DNA from: Branchinecta lynchi
Taxonomy: Eukaryota; Arthropoda; Branchiopoda; Anostraca; Branchinectidae
Assembly: GCA_023053575.1 (NCBI GenBank)
Contig: JAKZAP010000022.1
Span: 18,538,489 to 18,602,488, forward strand
Direction of reading: 5' to 3'
Length of the DNA: 64,000 bases
The position numbers and the translations under genes are program-made. Shown in pieces: positions 45,001 to 54,000 of this stretch (position 1 is its first letter; every line of letters begins with the position of its first letter). Under the pieces are notes generated by a model, which saw only the letters and a program-made list of their open reading frames with translations, did no database searches and was not told where the DNA came from.

Positions 45001-48000
45001 GGAGTACTGATTCATGCGTAACTTTGAAACAAGTGATCGGTTTCCAGTGAAATTTTATAACTGAACAGAGGACATGTCTCTGATGTTGCTTTTCACGTCC
45101 GGATCGGATCTGACAACTGTTGGGAGGGGGGGGATAGGTGACCCGCTTAGACTTGGGAGATAGGGATGGAACTTGGTGGGAATAACAAACCGATGTTCTA
45201 GATGAATCATTTACATAACCGGATTGGATCCAGGCACTGTGGGGAGTTAGAGGGGGGGGGGGGATGATTCCATTGATCGCAAATTAAGGTACTTCCAGAT
45301 GTGCTAGGATGATGAAATCTGGCTGGAAAATTAGTGCTTTGACAAGATAAGCTTAAAAGTCGTCACTTCCATAATCCGAACATTCCTTAAAGTACAAATC
45401 TCAACCGCAAAGTAGTAAAAGTACTTTTAAGCAAACTGGACATTTTCGTGATGTTCATGAGCCCGTGATCATTTTTTCCTCAAGGGTTTTGCTTACAAAT
45501 GAAATTCTAGCTCGCTTAAAGTGCGCATCAGACGATACATTTTCGGCCAATGATGATTTGTTTTGCTTAAAAATATATCTCTAGCACCCTTAAAGTGCGC
45601 ATCTTAACCGAAAGTGAAAAAAAAATACCTTTGGCCAAACAATTTATAGTAGGCTAATGATCCGCAAGTGCCTATTATCGTTTTTGTCTCAAGGGTCTTG
45701 CTTTCAGATGAATTTCATCATTACCACTAAGTTCAGAAATAAAATACTTTTTACCAACGGATACATTCTTGTTGTTTCCAAGGGTCCGTGATCATTCGTA
45801 TCTCAATGGTTTTTCTATATTTCAACTATTTTCTATATTCTACATTATTTTATATCTTTCTATATTCTGTATTTCATCCTTGGAGCCTTGCAAGTATCAT
45901 ATTAGCTTCAACTCTTGTTTATCTAACTTGTGTTCGCCGTTGGCTTAGCCGGTTGCTTAATTTTCGTTTTCAAACGACGTCAATGCCATTTGCTTAATTA
46001 GTATTTTTACTACTCCGGCGACCTTTCCCCGGTCGCCGCTTCGTTAAAGTTTCTTGCGAACTTCGAACTTGCAAGCTCACAAAGTTCGACGGTCAGAGTT
46101 TGAAGGACACAGTAACTTTAATTAAGCGGTGACCAAAAACGGTATTTAAAGGACCCCTCTCACTGTTTACTCCTTGCAGTATTTTAAAATACTTAAATAC
46201 TTTAAAACTATGCTGTGCTTTCGACAAATAACCCACGGTTTTGGCTGTTTTAACCTTTTTCCGAGACCCGTTGACTTGTAGCGAAAACAGGGAAACAATT
46301 TACATAACGGTTTTTTCTGATGGATCTCGCAGACAACCGTCGACAGCGGGAAACGCATCGAAGGTAGCAAAACACGGCAAATGAGAAAATCAGCGTGGTT
46401 TTGTTAGAGGGGTTAGAATGTACGGTACTAAATTGGGGTCTCCGGGCTTAGAAACATGTGAAATGATTCTTGAAGTACGTTGCATTAGTATAATAGTTAA
46501 GGCAGGTTGAGCCTCGAGGTAACTTCAAACCTCGAACAAAAACGCAGCAAGACAATCCTGGAACTGTGACCGTCTTGGCCGAGCGGTCTTAATGAAGTAT
46601 ACATGGTTTTCTTCGGGGGGTAGGACTGTGTCAAGCAGAACCTGAAGATTGGATTAGGACTAGCACGCCTAGGTTTTGTTGCGGACCTTCACAGCCCTTC
46701 ACTATGGCCTGTAGCTGGGCAAATAAATCCGTCCGAAAGTAAAGCATCTGCTTTGTTCGTCATTTCGTCATGACAATCCTTCCAGTTGTTGCTAAGGGCG
46801 GCAGCTTAAATATGTAACATAAACAGTATGACTACCTGCCCATAACAATCGCAACTCTTCTGTTTTTTTTCCTTGGGCTGCTGTTCGGTCTTGAGTAAAA
46901 AGTTCTTTATTTTTCTTGTTATCTTAGAAGTATTTTTGTCTTACTTTTTTACCTTATACATTTTTGCCAAATCTGCTGGGCCAAATCTGCTGTGGCAATC
47001 TGCTGAAGTTATTATTATATTGCTTTGTAACCTGCAGTTGCCGCTAATAACTCTTCACTTTGTCTTGCAGTTAACACTAACAAATCTTCACTTTGTCTTG
47101 TAGTTGACAAGACATAAATATTCCTTCAGCCCAAGCTGACTGCGAATCATATTTGAGAGTGCAAAACGGATACGTCAGCTGAGTTTTATTATGCATTTAA
47201 CTCTAATAACTTGGCTTGGCTTGCCAGGTTCAAGACGCGCGGCCACTAAAAAATCCGCCTCTTAACTATATGAAGTTTAATCAAATTTTGTGAAAGCTGT
47301 AACTTTCACAAAAAAGGGAAAATATTTTTTCCCTTTTTCGCTACGTAGTTTTTTAGCGACGGGTTTTGTTTATTGAGGCCAAGTTGAGGGCTGATTAGTT
47401 ACTGAATTTATTCCAATCGATTAACTGAAGTTCCGTAAGTATCCTCCATTAATCTAATTGCCAATCCAATAATCTAAATGATTGAAGGGTTTATTAAAAA
47501 AAAATGGAATCTTCAATGCCCAGAGGCGAACCTGTAGGGGACTAATTACCCTCGAAACAAAACATTAATAAAAACAAGACTTCGACAAAAATAAAGGAAA
47601 AAAGGGAAAGAAAGAAAGAAAGGAGCTTGACTTACGCGGTCTGGGACGCCCAACCAGAAAAACAACCAAAAAACAAGAACTCATTTTCAACCAGAATCAC
47701 TACTAACTATCCAAAACAAAAACTTAATGATTCGTAAGTGATAATGATAATAATGATAAGTGTTTCATAAATGTTGGGTCCCATGCACCATGAACATACT
47801 TCGACCGCTCTACAATCTGACTTTCGATGACCGTATAAGCAACATTTGCTGCATCGTATCAAATGGACATAGTCGTCGCAAGAGGCGAGGATGAAACCAA
47901 TCCTTAAGCCTCTTTGCGACATTATAATGCCGGGCCCCACTATAGTCACACCTAGTAATAACGCCGGTTATAAGGCTGTCTTACGGTCGAAATTGGGAAG

Positions 48001-51000
48001 AAAATACGCTGAAAACGTAAGGTTGTCGAGATAGAAAAGTCCTTCTCCGCCATTTTGAAACGTATCTTTCGAGTGTTTGGACCAATCACAGACCAGAGTC
48101 GCTGATTTTAGCCAGTTTAGTTTACGTTTGAGTAATAATGGTGGTAATATATCTTGAATTTCGTCGTTGCAGGTGTGACCAGGTTGAAACATAAGAGTGG
48201 GTAGTAACCAAATTAACGAACCAAATTACGTACAGGTGTGACTGAATGTGGCCCGGGCTTAAACTGGCGGATCTTCGGACTTACTTCCACAACCACTTTC
48301 CTTTTCGAAGCGTTTTCAAGAATTGTGATGATCCTGAAGCTTTCCCCTTCGTTGGTCATCCGTTGAATTTCGGGGTTATGCCCGGACCACATTCAGTCAC
48401 AACTGTAGGCTACGTAATTTGGTTCTTTAATTTGGTTATTACCCACTACGTTTCATCTTGGTCACACCTGGAACGAAGAAATTCAAGATATATTACCACC
48501 ATCATCACGCAAACGTCAACAAAACTGGCTAAAATCAGCGACTCTGGTCTATGATTGGTCCAAACACTTCAAAGATACGTTTGAAATTGGCGGTTTGGAT
48601 TTTTCCATCTCGACAATCTTACGTTTTCAGCGTCTTTTCTACCCAATTTCGACCGTAAGACGGCCTTATTACCGGTGTTATTACTAGGTGTGACTATAGT
48701 GGGGCCCTGGCATTGCACTGCAACAGGTATTTTTCACTTTCGTCTTTGTCCTGAGGGTTGGGAGTCCTGAGGGGAGGGGAGGACAAAGACATTCTAGGAA
48801 AGTGCTTCTTTACCTCATTCGGTTTGTACTTGTGTCCAACATTGTACTGACATGGCTGACTCCAGCTCCCTTTTCGATCCTAATTCCAAGATAACGCTAC
48901 CTTCTTTCGCCGGAACAACTTTCTTCACGGAAAAATCGGAATCTTCTCCTTTGACAACTCTTCTGATAGATTCTGTAACCTGCATAGCTTCTTCAAAATT
49001 CATCAAGTTTCGTTTTTTCGGATAGACAGGCTCCAAAATCACTGCATAAGTCTCAGGACTCTTTAGCGCTTGGGCATAAGATGCCTGCTGGGAGGCTGGT
49101 ACACAAATCTGTCCATCATTTTGAGCTTTCATCCGGTCAAGTTCTTTTTGAAGATTTATAACTTCATTAAGACGGGAGTTTCCGATTCCGAGTCCCAACT
49201 AATTAAAAAAATGGCGACTCCCGTAAATTCTGAACTTATTAAAAGCTAACGCTAGGCTCAGATTAAACTCTGAATGGGTCAATCCATCATCTCCCTTCCC
49301 TTCATTTTATTTTTCTTTGTCTTTCATTCCCTCCATTTCTGCTCGAATTTCAACCTTTATAAACGAGTCGACTCGGCTGAATAGCCCTACTTCCTAGAGA
49401 AATTAGACCCCCTCGTTCGAAAAAATTTAAAACTCAAGTGGGGCCCATAGAAATTTGAGTCTCCCAACAGTGAGAGAACGTATTCGTTCTCATAAGTGGG
49501 AAAATAAAACTGAAGTGGGGAACAGAGATACAAGAAAAGCCTCTAGGAGAGAATAGAGAGGATCTTTCTTATTCTCTGAAAGAAGAAGACCCAAGGTTTC
49601 GATGGGATTCCGAAAATTTAATATTTGATCCAGACAATTGGGTTTGTAGAGATCCAGTTTTCGCCATAATCCTTGAGCACTTAACTAATAAAATTTAGAA
49701 ACAGATTACGGCAAATAGCTTCACCAAATTCCGGGCCAGACACTTTTTCGGCAACAAAAAAAGCTAAAAATTGGATTCACCTTATGTCCTTACCCCTATA
49801 TCCAACATCTAATCAACTTCAAACCAAACTTTAACTTGTAACAAATTTTACGGTTTCAGCCGGAATCTGGACGAACTGTATGTCCGGCTAAACTTATTGT
49901 CATATACGAATTCAGCATCTCTTCTTGTCCCTTACTCGGACATCTAATCAACTACAAATACAACTTTTGCTTCTTATGAATTTTCCGGTTTGGGCTGGAT
50001 TCCAAGCTAACTACTTGTCCGAGTTCTCCAGCAAAAAAGAGTGAAAGTTCAGAAACGAATTCAGCGTATCTCCGTATCCCGATAAAGAACATCTAATCAA
50101 CTTCAAATATTACTTTAACTTATAAAAATTCCGGTTTCAACCGGATTCCGGACAAACTACATGTCCGTGTGAAACAGTATTGTCATATAAATGTTCAACA
50201 TCTCTTCTTACCGCTGAATCTGTCTTCTAATCAACTTCGAATAAAACTTTTACTTTTAACAAACTTTCCGGTTTTGGCCGGATTCCGGGTGAACTACTTG
50301 CCGACGAGGGAATGGTTTTCACCATCGTGTTCAGCATGCCTTAGCTATTTAAAGTCAAATTAGCTGTACACCAAATATTTTTCTTGCCCCTTAATTTAAA
50401 CCCCCTCCCCCACCCCTAAATATAGGGCTACAAAGCCCATCTAAGAACTGGACCTTACTCTAGACCCAAAGAATCCTCACACCAAGTTTCATCAAAATGT
50501 CTCATTCCCTTCGAGGGTTTTCGTGCTTACAGACGTACAGACAGACGCCGGATAGACGGACAACTTTCATAGGACTCATAGGTATACTTGACTTACGTTT
50601 TGGGATCCCAGAAACAAAACAAAAAATAAAGAGGGGAGAGGCTTTGACTGATTTTTTCTAACATTTGGGCAAAATTCAGGCTCACTTAGATAATACTACT
50701 GGATCTCCAGGTCTTCCCATTGCAACACAACTCTAATAAACAAACATGTTCTGATTAAACAAGCCCAAGTCTGTGGAGAGATCCCAGATGGAATACGTCT
50801 TTTTTTTTTTTTTTTTTTTTAAATGCCGCATAGTATCTTTTACCTCATTCCCCGTCCAATATGAATTGGCCCGGTGACTATATTATCTGTGGGTGTTATT
50901 AAAAACAAACTGAGATCCTACTACGCTGTTTCGTCGTTTGATTTCCAAGTAATGAGTGCCATTACCAGCCCGCCCTTTTTTTAACTTGTAGTTACCGCGA

Positions 51001-54000
51001 TTTTTTTTTTTATTGATTCAAATTTATGTACCTTGTCTTTCCTACAGTTCTCCTGATGGTATTTTGTTTTTTAATCATGGAGTATGTAGTCCTAAATTGT
51101 TCATGCTGCTGTTAATTTTGTTTTAGTCGTTAACGCCTCCCGCTGTTTGTGTGTATGTTCGTGCTAAAAATCAGTCAGTTGACCAACAGAGCGTAATTTT
51201 TGTATGGGCACAGGAATGTCAGGCGTCATTGGAGTAATTACCACCAAAATTGTTCCCAACTTTATCTTACCTTTAACGCACTCTTAGGAGATCAATGACA
51301 CGTGAGCGCGTCGGCTCTTTTTGTGATCCCAAAACGTAAGTGGAGGGATACCTATGACATCGCAAAAGTTATCCGTCTGTCCGTCCGTCCGTCCGTCTGT
51401 CCGTCCGTCTGTAAGCACGATAACTCTAGAAGGGAACGAGATATGTTGATGAAACTTGGTGTGAGGGTTCGTTGGGTCGTCGGACCAGTCAAGTTCGTAG
51501 ATGGGCTTTGTAGCTCTACATTTAGGGGTGGGGGAGGGTATTCAAATTAAGGGACAAACAAATTATTTTGAAACAGCTAATGTGATAGTCGATTATGGGG
51601 TAAGAAGACATGCTGAACACGATGGTGAAAACCATTTTGTCATCGGACAAGTAGTTCGCCCGGAATCCGGCCAAAACCGGAAAGTTTGTTGGAAGTAAAA
51701 GTTTTATTTGAAGTTGATTAGATGTTCGATTTAGGGGTAGAAAGACATGCTGAAGACGATGGTGAAAATTATTTTCTCGACGGACAAGTATTTCGCCCGG
51801 AATCCGGCCCAAACCGGAAAGTTGGTTGAAAGTAAAAGTTTTATTTGAAGTTGATTAGATGTTCGATTTAGAGGTAGGAAGACATGCTGAAGACGATGGT
51901 GAAAACTATTTTCTCGACGGACAAGTATTTCGAGCGGAATCCGGCCCAAACTGGAAAGTTTGTCAAAATAAAAAGTTTTATTTGGAGTTGATTAGATGTT
52001 TGATTTAGGGCAAGAAGACATGCTGAACACTTATGTGAAAACAATTTTCTACCCGGACATGTAGTTCGTCCGGAATTCGGCCAAAACCGGAAATCTGTTG
52101 GAAGTCAAAGTCTTATTTCTAGTTGATTAGATAAGCGATTTAGGGGTAAGAAGAGATGCTGAGTCCCTGTATGACAATCATATTTTACCCGGACATATGG
52201 TTCGACAGGAATCCGGCTGGAATCGGAAAATTTGTTATAAGCTAAATTTCTATTTGAAGTTGATTAGATGTTCATTACTGGGGAAAGAAGATACCCTGAT
52301 TTCGTCTTTGAGCTTTCTTTTTTCGCCAGACAAGTAGTTCTGGAGTTCGGCCGGAACCGGCAAATTGGCAGAAGTGGCAGGAAGTTTTCGTCAAAACAGA
52401 TATGACTTATAGGGGTAAACACGCATGCTGAATCCAAGTCTGAACTTGGTTTTCTCAGGTGATTAGCTATTTGGCCTTAATCTGTTTCTGAAATTTAATT
52501 GTAAAAATGTTCAAGGAGTCTGGCGAAGACTGGATCTGGCTAAGACAAGACCCAGTTGTCTGGATCAGATATTGAATTTTTGGGATCCCATCGGAACCTT
52601 TGGTCTTGTTTTTCTGGGTCATGAGCTCTTACATAGACTTCAATGAACTGCACCTCGTAATCATTCAGCTAAAAGAAATGGAATATACTCATTTTACGCA
52701 GGATCTTGAATGTGAGATCATTTTAGTTATTCCTTCTTCATGTTTTAGCTTTCTCGAAATGAGCACCACCTAACATAAGATAATTTGAACTTGAAAGCAT
52801 AGTAGGCTACAAGTAGTGAACTGAAATACAAAAATGCTCATCTGGCGAGGTTTGAAATGTACGTAAAGATGGCGCTTTATACAAGGGACGTGACAAGTAA
52901 ACCAGAAACACTTATTTTTTTTGTTTTAATTTAGAAGTCTAGGACTACAGTGATTTGTTTGCCTTCGGGCGGGATTACTGTTCCTATGACCGGCTACTAT
53001 CTGATTATTATAGCGGTTTGTGAAATATGCTTACAAGCCCCTAAGTAGCTCGATTGGTAAAGCGGTTGAATTGTAAGCAGAGAGGCCTGGGTTCAAATCC
53101 CGGCTGAGGAGCATTTTTGTCTTTGAGTTCACTACATCTAACTGTGACCCTGGTCCATCTACGAGGCTCCGGCATTGAATTGATTAATTCAAATTAGTTA
53201 ATTAATTGAATTTGATTAATTTGACATGGCTCCGACGCTGTTTTTTTTTACTTCTAAATTTAGTTCGAAATTCACTATAGGTTTATTTGTCACGGTGAAG
53301 GTCCCTTGTATAACTTTCCACCTTTTTCGTATACTGAAAGCACATCTGAGACTTGTTATGCTTGGCCCCTCTCCAACAAGGAACATGGAGTTCCGGAATC
53401 GTCTGAGAAGATAATTCCCCAGCGGGACGAAGCGGGGACTATCCCGAATTCCTGACCGTTCCGAGTATCTCAACCGTTAGCGATGACAAATGTTTGATAT
53501 TACACGGTTATTTGGGGGTTGGGGGAGGCGAACATTAAACAAAATAAATGGTATGGAAAAAAAAAAGATGTGCCCGGAATTCTGGAAAGGAGTTGGAACA
53601 TTGGAATGAATTTGGAAAGTGGTTCGCTGAGAAATGAGGCTGACAAGCAAGATACTTTTTCAAAGCTGAAGGCTAAACGAATTTTTTGGTATCGCGGGAA
53701 ACGGTGAGCAAGTATTTGTCTGCCTATAGGAGCGATTAATGTGAACAAATCTGTACCTTTTTACGTTCTCAATTTCACTCGGTGGTTCGATAGCATTCTT
53801 TGATCTCGTAGACATTCCTTTCCTTCTTGAATAGGCTATGGCATGGTGTGTAATCAGCAATGATTTTCCAATAATTGTTAAAAGAAATAAACATTGCCAA
53901 ATATTTAGCTGTTTTTGTTTCTTTATCCTCCTTGTTTTTATTTGCATCTTACGATTATTTTTTATTTATTTATTTATGTTATTTTTTATACATTTTAGAA

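Noticed and set aside
51302..51949. Several 60-96 aa frames here and at 54690-55138
   Set aside because: They repeat each other because they lie in the tandem units of family A; no domain is present.
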